Positions 9,951-18,889 of a stretch of DNA of 49,168 nucleotides are shown here, in pieces (positions within the stretch are counted from its first letter, which is position 1; each line of letters starts with the position of its first letter). The notes under the pieces were generated by a model. It did not search any database. It saw nothing but the letters and a program-made list of their open reading frames with translations, and was not told where the DNA came from. The position numbers were made by a program, and so were the translations under genes. This stretch comes from Actinomycetota bacterium (GTDB lineage: Bacteria > Actinomycetota > Thermoleophilia > Gaiellales > F1-60-MAGs149): the NCBI GenBank assembly GCA_005798855.1, contig SYIF01000082.1:1-49168 (forward strand), in the 5' to 3' direction.

Positions 9951-10016
9951 TGGTCGGATGATACGGGGTTGAGAACCCATGTCCGCCGCATCAAATGAAA
10001 CAATGGGTTTTAGCGC

Positions 10017-10664
10017 ATGGAAATCGAGCTCCAGTATCTCTACACCGGCGACGGTCCGCTGATCGTGCCCGTGGAACTCGCCAACTTCGCCTTGACTGGT
10101 TCGCAGATGTTCGACATCCGTGATTCGTTTTTCGATACCAGCAACCTCGATTTGCGGCGCGCAGGATGTTCGCTGCGCGTCCGGCGCCAATCGAACCTCC
10201 CCACGCCGATCCTGGCCTGGAAAGGCCCCTCGACGCGACGACCCGATCGCGCCCGCGAGCGCGAGGAAATCGAGTCTCCCGTCGACCATATTCCCGCCGA
10301 CGGCGCCGAGATGCTCGAAATGATCACAGCGGCGAACCTGCTCGGAAAGGTCATGGGCATGCTGGGCGCCACTCCTACACTCGCATTGATCGGCGAGCTC
10401 GAGAATCGACGCAGCACGCACGATTATGTTCAGGGCCTCCACCGCGTCGAGCTCTGCTGGGATCGCCTGCGTTTTCCGCTCGGCCCCACGCAGATTCGTC
10501 TCGAGCTCGAGACGCAGAACGACGCAGCCGGTCGCTTTATCGGTGCCTTCGACGAAGAGTTGCGGGCGCTCCTCAACGGCGACCTGACTGATGCCGAATA
10601 CGGCAAGGCGAAAGAGCTGTGCGTGCGGCTCTATCCCGAGCTGTTTGAACCAAAAGCCGCCTGA
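10017..10664 (+). CDS. CYTH-domain protein (triphosphate tunnel metalloenzyme superfamily)
   Basis: N-terminal MEIELQY (EXEX-), SFFDTSNLDLRRAGCSLRVRRQ, RLELETQ tunnel-strand motifs. Confidence 0.8.
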   Translation: MEIELQYLYTGDGPLIVPVELANFALTGSQMFDIRDSFFDTSNLDLRRAGCSLRVRRQSNLPTPILAWKGPSTRRPDRAREREEIESPVDHIPADGAEMLEMITAANLLGKVMGMLGATPTLALIGELENRRSTHDYVQGLHRVELCWDRLRFPLGPTQIRLELETQNDAAGRFIGAFDEELRALLNGDLTDAEYGKAKELCVRLYPELFEPKAA

Positions 10665-10699
10665 CACCGACGCGCCTCGTGCGCAGCAGGTTGCCTCTT

Positions 10700-10733
10700 G
10701 GTGACACTTTGGGCCCGGGCCCAGAATGTCGCC
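10700..10733. repeat. Dispersed palindromic repeat, copy 1 (GGGCCCGGGCCC core)
   Basis: ggtgacactttgggccc|gggcccagaatgtcgcc; related copy at 42430-42461. Confidence 0.88.
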
Positions 10734-10738
10734 TCGCC

Positions 10739-12064
10739 TCAGCTCTTCTCTGCCGCTACTGCCTTGTATGCCGCCAACGTCTTGTCGCGCTCGATTGCGT
10801 GCTCGACGATCGGCGCTGGACGATCCGGTGCCCAACGAGCCACGTAGGCACCCGTCGGATCGAAGCGCTCCTCCTGAAGCGTCGGGTTGAAGATCCGAAA
10901 ATACGGAGCAGCGTCGAGGCCCGTGCCCGCCACCCACTGCCACGAGCCCGCGTTGGAAGCGAGGTCACCGTCGGTCAGGTGCGTGCGAAACCACTGCTCG
11001 CCGCGGCGCCAGTCGACGTGGAGGTCTTTGACGAGGAAGCTCGCGGCAACCATCCGGGCGCGGTTGGCGACGTATCCTGTCTCGAGCAACTGACGCATTG
11101 CGGCGTCGACCATGCCAAAACCCGTCTCGCCACGCGTCCAGGCCTCGAAGTGCGCGTCGGTCCCAACCCACTCGATCTGGTCGTAGCGCGGGTCAATACA
11201 ACGCTCTGCGAGGTCTGGATGGTGATGCAGGACGTATTTAAACCACTCCCGCCAGAGGAGCTCGCTCGCGTACTTTGACGAACCAGCTCGATCGGCGACG
11301 TGCAGCGCGCGGCGCGGCGAGAGCATGCCCTGGCGCAGATAACCTGACAGGCGCGACGTGGCGTCGGGCTCTGCGACCAGATCGCGATCTTTGGCATAGC
11401 GAGCAAGAAAGCCCTGATCGCGCCACGTGCGCAGGCGCGCGAGCGCGTGAGTCTCGCCGCCTTGCACATCGGAGCGCAGCGTCACCGGACGACCAACTAG
11501 CGTCTCGACGCTCGGGATCTCTGGCGCTGGCGTTGCCAACAGGCGCCCTTGGAGGTCGTAATCGTGCGGTGGCGCAGGCAACCCGGCGAGCACGCGCCTC
11601 ACGCCACGCGCATAGGACGAGTAGGTGCGACAGGGATTGCCATCTTTGGTCAACACCAGTTCGTGCGGGACGTTGACCTCGTCATCCACGACCAACAGCT
11701 CCACACCGATGCCACGCAAGGCAACTTCGGCGGCACGCTCGACGACATCGGCGGCCGGCTCCTCATCACGATTAGCGCAGACGCGCTCCACCCCGAGTTC
11801 CGTCGCGACTGCGACGAGCTGCTGAACCGTGTCGCCACGGCGGACGATCAGCCCACCCCCACGCTCGGCAAGACGCGACTGCAGATCCTCGAGTCCCTCG
11901 ACGACGAAGCCCAGCTGAGCATGTCCCACGCCTCGGTGCTTCGTGGCGGGGTCAAAGACATAGGCGAAGGCGAGCGGAGCGCCCGACTTCAGCGCAGCCA
12001 CAATTGCGTGCGAGTCGTCGAGCCGAAGATCGCGGCGTAGCCAGATCAGTACGGGAGGCGTCAC
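10739..12064 (-). CDS. phrB: Deoxyribodipyrimidine photolyase / cryptochrome family
   Basis: PPVLIWLRRDLRLDDSHAI..., ELLWREWFKYVL, GFGMVDAAMRQLLETGYVANRARMVAASFLVKDLHVDWR; probable GTG start at 12064. Confidence 0.92.
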   Translation of the reverse strand: MTPPVLIWLRRDLRLDDSHAIVAALKSGAPLAFAYVFDPATKHRGVGHAQLGFVVEGLEDLQSRLAERGGGLIVRRGDTVQQLVAVATELGVERVCANRDEEPAADVVERAAEVALRGIGVELLVVDDEVNVPHELVLTKDGNPCRTYSSYARGVRRVLAGLPAPPHDYDLQGRLLATPAPEIPSVETLVGRPVTLRSDVQGGETHALARLRTWRDQGFLARYAKDRDLVAEPDATSRLSGYLRQGMLSPRRALHVADRAGSSKYASELLWREWFKYVLHHHPDLAERCIDPRYDQIEWVGTDAHFEAWTRGETGFGMVDAAMRQLLETGYVANRARMVAASFLVKDLHVDWRRGEQWFRTHLTDGDLASNAGSWQWVAGTGLDAAPYFRIFNPTLQEERFDPTGAYVARWAPDRPAPIVEHAIERDKTLAAYKAVAAEKS

Positions 12065-12116
12065 GTTGTATAGATTCGCACGCCGCTCGCCGTTGGCGCC
12101 CTCTTGGGTTGCGTCG

Positions 12117-12155
12117 CCAATGTCCAGATCGTGCCTGACCCCTTCTGGAAATTGG
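12117..12155. repeat. Hairpin repeat copy A (stem ccaatgtccag/ctggaaattgg, loop containing GTGCCTGACCCC)
   Basis: Shares a 25-bp exact repeat caatgtccagatcgtgcctgacccc with copy B. Confidence 0.88.
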
Positions 12156-12196
12156 TAGTCGTTGCCAACAATCGCTCGTCGTGGGCAACTACCAAG
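12152..12196. repeat. Imperfect inverted repeat between the two hairpin repeat copies
   Basis: ttggtagtcgttgcc ... gggcaactaccaa. Confidence 0.65.
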
Positions 12197-12226
12197 ATCG
12201 CGTTTGCCCTCTACTGAACACATGAG

Positions 12227-12265
12227 GCAATGTCCAGATCGTGCCTGACCCCCTCTGAACATTGG
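12227..12265. repeat. Hairpin repeat copy B (stem gcaatgtccag/ctgaacattgg)
   Basis: Direct repeat of copy A, 110 bp apart. Confidence 0.88.
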
Positions 12266-12286
12266 CGGCCGAGAGTGGCGATGCTT

Positions 12287-12421
12287 TACGGGAGGCCAAG
12301 CAACACGCGCACCGGACTACGCGAGGCCAGGCAACACGCACACGGAACTACGCCAGGCCAAGTAACACGCACACGGAACTACGCGAGGCTACGCAACACG
12401 TGCACGGGGCTACGCGAGGCC
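12287..12421. repeat. 31-bp tandem repeat, 4 full units plus an 11-bp partial unit
   Basis: Unit ~tacgcgaggccaagcaacacgcacacggaac at 12287, 12318, 12349, 12380, partial at 12411; partial unit overlaps the 3' end of ftsY. Confidence 0.93.
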
Positions 12422-13399
12422 GAGGAGAGCGCGGGCGAACGAGGCGGCGTCGAAGGCGCGCAGGTCATCGAGGGACTCTCCTACGCCAATCAATTTGATT
12501 GGCACACCGAGCTCGTGCGCGATGGCAAGTGCGATGCCGCCCTTGGCCGTGCCATCCAACTTCGTCAGCACGATCCCAGTGAGAGGCGTCGCCTCGCTGA
12601 ACTGGCGCGCCTGCACCAAGCCGTTTTGGCCCGTCGTCGCATCGAGCACCAAGAGCGTCTCGTGGGGTGCGCCCTCCATGCGGCCGGCGATGACGCGCCG
12701 AATCTTCGCGAGCTCGTCCATTAACCCAACCTGCGTCTGCAGACGCCCGGCCGTATCGACCAATACAACATCGCGACCACGCGCCACGGCCGCCTCCATA
12801 CCGTCGTACGCGACCGCAGCCGGATCCTGACCGTGCGACGAACCGACAAAGTCGGCTCCCGCACGAATAGCCCAGTCCTCGAGCTGCTCGTCGGCAGCCG
12901 CGCGGAATGTATCCGCAGCCGCCACGACAACCGACTTATCGACGCGCCGCAGATGCTCAGCAAGCTTGCCGACTGTCGTTGTCTTGCCCGTACCATTGAC
13001 CCCCACCATCAAAATCACCGTTGGCGTTTGCGAGACATCGATGCGCGCCTCTGCACCCGACAAGAGATCGGCAATCTCCTCGGCCAGCGCCGGCGCGAGG
13101 TCCTCGCCGGCAGCCATTCCACCAGCGGCAGCACGCCGCTCGAGACGCCCAATGATCTCGACCGTTGCGGGCACGCCACAGTCGGCTAAGAGCAACGCCT
13201 CTTCCAGTTGCTCCCACGCCTCGGCATCGTCGGGATCAAAGGCAATTGACTGGATCTGCCCCGTCAGCGCCTTACTGGACTTCGCGAGGCCATCGACGAG
13301 CCGGCGGAAGAAGCCACCGCCCTCCTCGGTCGTCTCAATCTCTGGCTCGACGAACGCGACGTCGCTAAGGCCCGAGAACATCAGGTGCGGATCGGCCAT
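12410..13399 (-). CDS. ftsY: Signal recognition particle receptor FtsY
   Basis: GVNGTGKTTTVGKLAEHL, DTFRAAADEQL, VDTAGRLQT, TKLDGTAKGG. Confidence 0.95.
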   Translation of the reverse strand: MADPHLMFSGLSDVAFVEPEIETTEEGGGFFRRLVDGLAKSSKALTGQIQSIAFDPDDAEAWEQLEEALLLADCGVPATVEIIGRLERRAAAGGMAAGEDLAPALAEEIADLLSGAEARIDVSQTPTVILMVGVNGTGKTTTVGKLAEHLRRVDKSVVVAAADTFRAAADEQLEDWAIRAGADFVGSSHGQDPAAVAYDGMEAAVARGRDVVLVDTAGRLQTQVGLMDELAKIRRVIAGRMEGAPHETLLVLDATTGQNGLVQARQFSEATPLTGIVLTKLDGTAKGGIALAIAHELGVPIKLIGVGESLDDLRAFDAASFARALLGLA

Positions 13400-13403
13400 T
13401 GGA

Positions 13404-16400
13404 CTACGAACCGCTCGGTGACGGCGCGGCTCTGAGCGTCCCCGTCGAACCATCGCTCTGACGCGGTAGGCGCCGCGAGATTACCTGCGAGACGCCATTG
13501 CCCGGCATCGAGACGCCGTAGAGCACGTCGGCCGATTCCATCGTGCCGGCCTGGTGCGTGATGACGACGAACTGTGCACGGTCGCGGAAGCGATCGACGA
13601 GTTCGAGGAAGCGGTCGATGTTGACCTCGTCAAGCGCGGCGTCGACCTCGTCGAGGACGTAGAACGGGCTTGGACGAGCGAGCATCAAGGCGAACGTAAA
13701 GCCAAGCGCAGCCATCGACTTCTCGCCACCGGAGAGCACCGACAGCGAGCGGATCTTCTTGCCCGCTGGCTGGACCTCAAGCTCGACACCTGGCTCGGGC
13801 ACCTCGACGACAGCGTCGATGTCCTCGCTCTCGGGCTCGGGCTCTGCACCTGCCTCGTCTTCCGCGGCGTCGGCAGGATCGAGCGCGACCAGCTCGGCGG
13901 GCTCGACGAGCCGAAGGTGCCCACTGCCGCCTGGGAAGAGGGTGCCGATCACCTCGGCAAAGCCTGCCTCGACCGTGGAATACGTCGACTCAAAGCGATT
14001 GCGGATCTCAGTGCCGAGCTCACGCACCAGCTTGCGTAGCTCTGCGACGGACGTTTCCAGATCAGTGATCTGCTCGTCGATGTCGTCGGCTTCGGCCTTG
14101 GCCTCCTCGTACGCCTCCTTGGCGAGCGGGTTGACCGCGCCGAGTTGGACGATCCGGCGCTCGAGTCGTTCGACCTTGCCTTCGCGCACTGTCCGCTCGT
14201 CCTCGGGATACGGCTCCGTTATGTCGACGAGTTCGCCGCTCTCGTCGCCCCGTTCCTCGCTGAGTATCTGGCGCCGATGAGCAAGCTCCTGCAGACGCTC
14301 TTCGCAGCGCTCGAGCTCGACGCCAAGCGCTGCGACGCGTCCAGCCCCATCGCGCCGCGCAGCGCCCAGCCGTGCGTCTTCGTCGGCGCAGGTGCGAAGC
14401 TCGGTGCCGAGCTCGGCCACGCGCGACTCGCCCGCCTGCGTCTGCGCACGAGCCGGCTCGCGGAACCGCTCCGCCGTGGCGAGTGCTCCACGGATTGTTT
14501 CGAGAATTGTGGGCAACTGATGGGTGACAGCAGCGAGGCGGTCTGCTCCATTTTGAGCGGCCTCGGCCTGGCGCTCTTGCTCGACGGCAAGGGCACGCAG
14601 CCGGGCACCTTCGACACGGGCTCGTTCGGCGCGCTCCTCGGAGGCTGCCCGACGTCCACGTCGATCCGCAACCTCGTTTTGCAGCGACACACGCTCGGCC
14701 TCGGCAGCCTCGTGCTCAGTCGTACGCTCGGCGACACGTTCACGCAGGGCGACAAGCCCTGTCTCGAGTGCCGAAAATTCGGTCTGGGCGGCAGCGGCAC
14801 GAGCCTCGCTCTGTTCGGCCTCGTCGCTCGCGGTGCGCAGACGTTCGCCGGTGGCCTCATCTAGGCGTGCGAGTCGATCGGCTTCGCGCGTGGCCTTTGC
14901 GAGTTCTCGCTCGAGACGCAACTGCGCGTCGCGTGCCTCCGCTGCAGCACTGCGGGCGTTGGTCTCGGCCTGCTCCACGGTGGTGCGAGTCTCGGACACA
15001 TTGACCAGGCTTGCCGCGGCGGCGTCTCGCGCAGTCGCATCGTCGCGCACCTGTTGCTCGACACCGGCGAGGTCTCGCTTGCGCTCTAAGGCTCGACCAG
15101 CCGCATCGCCGGCACGGAAGGCGATACCGCGATCGGCGTCGAAGCCGCGGCCATCGGCGAGTACACCGATTCCGCGCTTGACGGCGAGCAAATCTGCGGG
15201 GCGATCGATCAGCAGCACGCCATCGAGGAGACCCGCTGGGATATCGCCGATCAACTCGACACACGAGCTGAGCGGCACGCCTGGCCCCTCGGCCTGACGG
15301 GTGGGCAGGCGGTCGAGGCAGAGCAACGCGGCGCCTTCGAGCGCATCGTCGGCCAGCAGGTCAACGGCATCGCTCGCAACACGAGCCACGGCCTCTGTGG
15401 CACGCCACGAGAGCACGGCGGCGACAGCACGTTCGACGCCAACTTCAGGACGGATTTGATCGGCGACCAGCGAGACACCTCGGTCGCGGAGGCGCACGAG
15501 CGCGCCATTCAAACCATCCCCACGTTCAACCGACTGGCGCAACTCGCTGAGGCGCGCCTCGGAGGACTGCGCCTTGGCGTCGGCGGCAGCAGCATCGCCG
15601 CGCACCTGAGCCTCCTGCGTACGGGCCAGGTCGGCTGCACCACGCGACTCCTGCTCGAGTCGCTCGGTCTCGGCCAGCGCCTCGCGGGCACTGGCAACAT
15701 TGGCTTCGATCACTTCAAGCGTGATCTGCGCTTCTCGACGAGCCGTCTCGCGATCGCCAATACCGTTGGTCAATTCTGCGCGGCGGAGCGTGGCAGCAGC
15801 GGCTCGTTCGCGGTTTTCGGTTGTCTCTCCCTGTGCGCGCGCGAGGCGCCCCTCGTGCTCTGCCTCGGCTCGTCTCGCCTCGAGTGCTGACGAGAGCGCT
15901 GTCTCGGAGGCCTGCGTGGCGGCTGCGAAGCGATCCTCGACACCGGTGTCGTCGGGGTCGGCAGCCAGTTCGGAACGCTCGCGCTCTGCGTCCACCTCCA
16001 CAGAGGCCGCAGCCGACGCCGTCGTAGCGGCCTCGTCGATTAGGCGACCAGCACGAATCCGTAGTCGCTCGGCATCGTGCGCAAACTCCTCGCGCCGCTC
16101 CTCGAGCTGCAACGTGCGATCGGTCAGTCGCTCGACACCAGCATCCAGACGCTGCACGAGCCGCGACGCGGCCTCTTGCTCACTGACCAGCGCGCCCAAT
16201 GCTGCCTCAGCGGCTTCACGACGCGCGATAATCGCCGCCGCGTCGGTATCGAGCTTCTCCTGCACCGCCTTGGCCTCGCGCGCGTCGTTCCGGCGCGCCT
16301 GCCGATCGCGACGAGACTCGGCAATCGCGGACACCACGAGTTCGAGTCGAAGTTCGAGCAGTTCGGCCGCCAGCAACGCTGCACGTTCTGCAGCCGAGGC

Positions 16401-17024
16401 CTGTAGCGCGAGCGGGCGCAGGCGCCCTTGAATCTCAGCCTGCCGGGTACGCGCCTCGACGAGGTGCCGTTCGACGCGATTGAGCTTCTGCTGAGCACGG
16501 ACTCGACGGCGCTTGTATTTGCCAAGACCTGCAACTTCTTCGATCAGACCACGGCGCACGGTCGGGCTCGCCAGCAGTACCTGATCAACTTGGTTCTGAC
16601 CGATGATCGCGTGGCTATCGCGACCAAGCCCAACATCCGCCAAGACCTCGTGGACATCGAGACGACGTACCGGTACGCGGTTAAGCAGGTAGGCGCTCTC
16701 ACCATCGCGACTGAGGCGACGCAGCACGGAGAGCTCTGGTCGACCGCCTGGGGCGACGCCACCTTCGTCCTCAAGTACGAGCTCCACCTCGGCGAGACCA
16801 GCAGGGGCGCGACTCTCGGAACCACTAAAGAGCACGTCCATGCCCGTCGTGACGCGCACCTCGGATGGTGCCGACGAAGCCATCGCCCAGCGCAACGCCT
16901 CGGCGATATTAGATTTGCCCGAACCATTGGGTCCGACAATCACGCCGACACCCTTGTCGAAATGGAGCTCCGTCTCGTCGGCGAAGCTCTTAAAGCCCTT
17001 GATGCGGATGCGCGTCAGCCTCAT
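13404..17024 (-). CDS. smc: Chromosome segregation protein SMC
   Basis: MRLTRIRIKGFKSFAD...GPNGSGKSNI Walker A, long coiled coils, LSGGEKSMAALGFTFAL signature, YVLDEVDAALDEVN Walker B. Confidence 0.97.
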   Translation of the reverse strand: MRLTRIRIKGFKSFADETELHFDKGVGVIVGPNGSGKSNIAEALRWAMASSAPSEVRVTTGMDVLFSGSESRAPAGLAEVELVLEDEGGVAPGGRPELSVLRRLSRDGESAYLLNRVPVRRLDVHEVLADVGLGRDSHAIIGQNQVDQVLLASPTVRRGLIEEVAGLGKYKRRRVRAQQKLNRVERHLVEARTRQAEIQGRLRPLALQASAAERAALLAAELLELRLELVVSAIAESRRDRQARRNDAREAKAVQEKLDTDAAAIIARREAAEAALGALVSEQEAASRLVQRLDAGVERLTDRTLQLEERREEFAHDAERLRIRAGRLIDEAATTASAAASVEVDAERERSELAADPDDTGVEDRFAAATQASETALSSALEARRAEAEHEGRLARAQGETTENRERAAAATLRRAELTNGIGDRETARREAQITLEVIEANVASAREALAETERLEQESRGAADLARTQEAQVRGDAAAADAKAQSSEARLSELRQSVERGDGLNGALVRLRDRGVSLVADQIRPEVGVERAVAAVLSWRATEAVARVASDAVDLLADDALEGAALLCLDRLPTRQAEGPGVPLSSCVELIGDIPAGLLDGVLLIDRPADLLAVKRGIGVLADGRGFDADRGIAFRAGDAAGRALERKRDLAGVEQQVRDDATARDAAAASLVNVSETRTTVEQAETNARSAAAEARDAQLRLERELAKATREADRLARLDEATGERLRTASDEAEQSEARAAAAQTEFSALETGLVALRERVAERTTEHEAAEAERVSLQNEVADRRGRRAASEERAERARVEGARLRALAVEQERQAEAAQNGADRLAAVTHQLPTILETIRGALATAERFREPARAQTQAGESRVAELGTELRTCADEDARLGAARRDGAGRVAALGVELERCEERLQELAHRRQILSEERGDESGELVDITEPYPEDERTVREGKVERLERRIVQLGAVNPLAKEAYEEAKAEADDIDEQITDLETSVAELRKLVRELGTEIRNRFESTYSTVEAGFAEVIGTLFPGGSGHLRLVEPAELVALDPADAAEDEAGAEPEPESEDIDAVVEVPEPGVELEVQPAGKKIRSLSVLSGGEKSMAALGFTFALMLARPSPFYVLDEVDAALDEVNIDRFLELVDRFRDRAQFVVITHQAGTMESADVLYGVSMPGNGVSQVISRRLPRQSDGSTGTLRAAPSPSGS

Positions 17025-17734
17025 GCTTTGGCGCCTGCATCGATGGCGGCAAGTGCACGGCGCGCAGCAGCCTGTTCGGCCGCACGGCGGGACACACCCT
17101 CACCCTCGCCGAGGACGACGCCGTCGATGATGACGACCGCGGAAAAGTGCCGTGCGTGCGCTGGTCCTGTTGCCTCCACCAGTTCGTACGCTACACGGCG
17201 ACCCTGACGCTGCAAGATCTCTTGGAGCGCTGTTTTGGGGTCAATACGAGGATCGAGGGCATGATCGACAAGGGGCGCAAAGGCTGACACTGCGGCCTCA
17301 CGAGCGATCTCCCACCCGGCCTCAAGGAAAATCGCACCGAGCGCTGACTCGGCCAAGTCGGCGAGCACCGAGCGATTGAACGACAACTGCTTCGCCGTCT
17401 CTTCGTACTTCTCGCCGAGCGCACCGTCTCGCATACGATCGCCAAGATCCTCATTACGCGCCACGATCGAGCAAAAACGCGAAGAGCGGACCTGATTCTT
17501 GATCCGCGACAGCTCACCCTGCGTGGCGTCGGGAAACCGCTCCAAGAGATAGGCGCCGAGCGCGAGGTCGAGCACAGCATCGCCCAGCAACTCATATCGC
17601 TCGTACGAGTCTCCGGGCGATGCTGCCCAGCTCGAATGCGTCAACGCGCGGAGACGCGTCGTCGACGCAATCGCGTCAAGACGAGTCCCAATTGGGCCCT
17701 TGGGCTCAGTCAGCGCGGGCGACGATGAAGTCAA
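17021..17734 (-). CDS. rnc: Ribonuclease III
   Basis: ERYELLGDAVLDLALGAYL, ESALGAIFLEAGW, C-terminal dsRBD; TTG start, exact start uncertain. Confidence 0.93.
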   Translation of the reverse strand: MTSSSPALTEPKGPIGTRLDAIASTTRLRALTHSSWAASPGDSYERYELLGDAVLDLALGAYLLERFPDATQGELSRIKNQVRSSRFCSIVARNEDLGDRMRDGALGEKYEETAKQLSFNRSVLADLAESALGAIFLEAGWEIAREAAVSAFAPLVDHALDPRIDPKTALQEILQRQGRRVAYELVEATGPAHARHFSAVVIIDGVVLGEGEGVSRRAAEQAAARRALAAIDAGAKA

Positions 17735-17951
17735 CGGCGTCGCCGACAGTGCCGATCGACTGAGCCTCTTCGTCAGAAATCTTGACGCCGAAGCCCTCTT
17801 CGAGGTCCATGATCAGCTCGACGAGATCGAGCGAGTCAGCCTGAAGGTCGTCGCGCATGTGCGCTGCCTCATTGATGTCAGCCGGATCGACGTCGAGACG
17901 CTCGACGAGGATCTCCTGTACTTTCGCCAAAACCTCTGCTCGCTCAGCCAT
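17706..17951 (-). CDS. acpP: Acyl carrier protein
   Basis: DDLQADSLDLVELIMDLEEGFGVKI phosphopantetheine site. Confidence 0.96.
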   Translation of the reverse strand: MAERAEVLAKVQEILVERLDVDPADINEAAHMRDDLQADSLDLVELIMDLEEGFGVKISDEEAQSIGTVGDAVDFIVARAD

Positions 17952-18118
17952 TTTTATCCACCTTTGTAGTACTCACGTAAACGCTGCCGACATTAGCAGG
18001 CGCGGCAACGGCTGCACGGCACGACGACCCCGACTCACAAGCCATCTGTCACGTGAACGACGGCATCGGTGCGGCGACATCAACTAACTCCACGCACGTG
18101 TTTGTGAAGCGCAGTGCG

Positions 18119-18307
18119 CTAGCCGACTGGGGCGTCGGTCGTGATGCAGCGCCGACCGCGGTACGTTCCGCAGCTCGGGCACACACGATGAGGCAGTTTC
18201 GGAGCGGAACAAACCGTGCACGTGGCGACGACGGGAATCGCAATCTTGTGCGTGGCACGACGCTTATCGCGACGAGCTTTAGATGTTTTCCGTTTGGGGA
18301 CTGCCAT
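18119..18307 (-). CDS. rpmF: 50S ribosomal protein L32 (zinc-ligand form)
   Basis: MAVPKRKTSKARRDKRRATHK...CTVCSAPKLPHRVCPSCGTYRG. Confidence 0.95.
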   Translation of the reverse strand: MAVPKRKTSKARRDKRRATHKIAIPVVATCTVCSAPKLPHRVCPSCGTYRGRRCITTDAPVG

Positions 18308-18349
18308 GGCGCTGCGCAGCGTAGCGAACGCCTGCGCGGCACGTCGCAA

Positions 18350-18868
18350 CTACCCCTCAGCGTCGTCCTTGAGCAGCCCTCGGAGCGCACCCCAACGGTC
18401 GTCGCCTTCGGCTGGAACACACGTGCAGGACTCGTTGCTGAGGTTCGTGCCACAGCTCGGACAGAGTCCCGCACACTCTTCGCGACAGAGAATCTTGTGC
18501 GGCAACGTCAGCACGATCGCATCGGCCGCCCACGTCGCGACATCCAAATCGTCACCTTCGAGGTAGTCGCAGACCTCTTCGGCTTCCGCACCCTTCTCTG
18601 GATGATCGGCCTGGTATTCGCGCGCATCGATCGAGACAGGCACTGCGGCCTCCTCAAGACAGCGGTGACAAGGACCCAGGATCGTGGTCGACAGTCGCAT
18701 CCGCATCAAGAGGCCCGAGATCAGGCGTGTGATGTCGACGCGCGCGATCGCAGGCACGGCTGGGCCCGAGTAGGTGACGCCACCGATGATGATGTCAGGC
18801 AGCGCAACCGGCGCGTCCAGCGAGCGTTCGATGCCCGCCTCGAGCCGTAGCTGTGCGATATCAATCAT
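18350..18868 (-). CDS. YceD/DUF177 family protein
   Basis: GPCHRCLEEAAVPVSIDAREY, CREECAGLCPSCGTNLS; adjacent to rpmF. Confidence 0.9.
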   Translation of the reverse strand: MIDIAQLRLEAGIERSLDAPVALPDIIIGGVTYSGPAVPAIARVDITRLISGLLMRMRLSTTILGPCHRCLEEAAVPVSIDAREYQADHPEKGAEAEEVCDYLEGDDLDVATWAADAIVLTLPHKILCREECAGLCPSCGTNLSNESCTCVPAEGDDRWGALRGLLKDDAEG

Positions 18869-18889
18869 GCGTGCCGCCGTTCGCGACGA

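Noticed and set aside
8616-10943. 775-aa extension of Ffh
   Set aside because: The N-terminal 330 residues are antisense of the CYTH gene; a canonical Ffh start (MLDSLSDRLGG) at 9950 has a TATCAT box 7 nt upstream.
12287-12421. Possible CRISPR array
   Set aside because: 31-bp units are directly abutting with no unique spacers, units diverge from each other, and no cas genes are present; a simple tandem repeat.
12262-12724. Small + strand ORFs translating the tandem repeat (e.g. ...TRTRNYARLRNTCTGLREAEE...)
   Set aside because: Repeat-derived reading frames overlapping antisense ftsY; no initiation signals or conserved motifs.
18049-18850. ORFs in the acpP-rpmF gap and antisense to rpmF/yceD
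   Set aside because: No motifs; low-complexity Arg-rich translations; rpmF and yceD explain the region.
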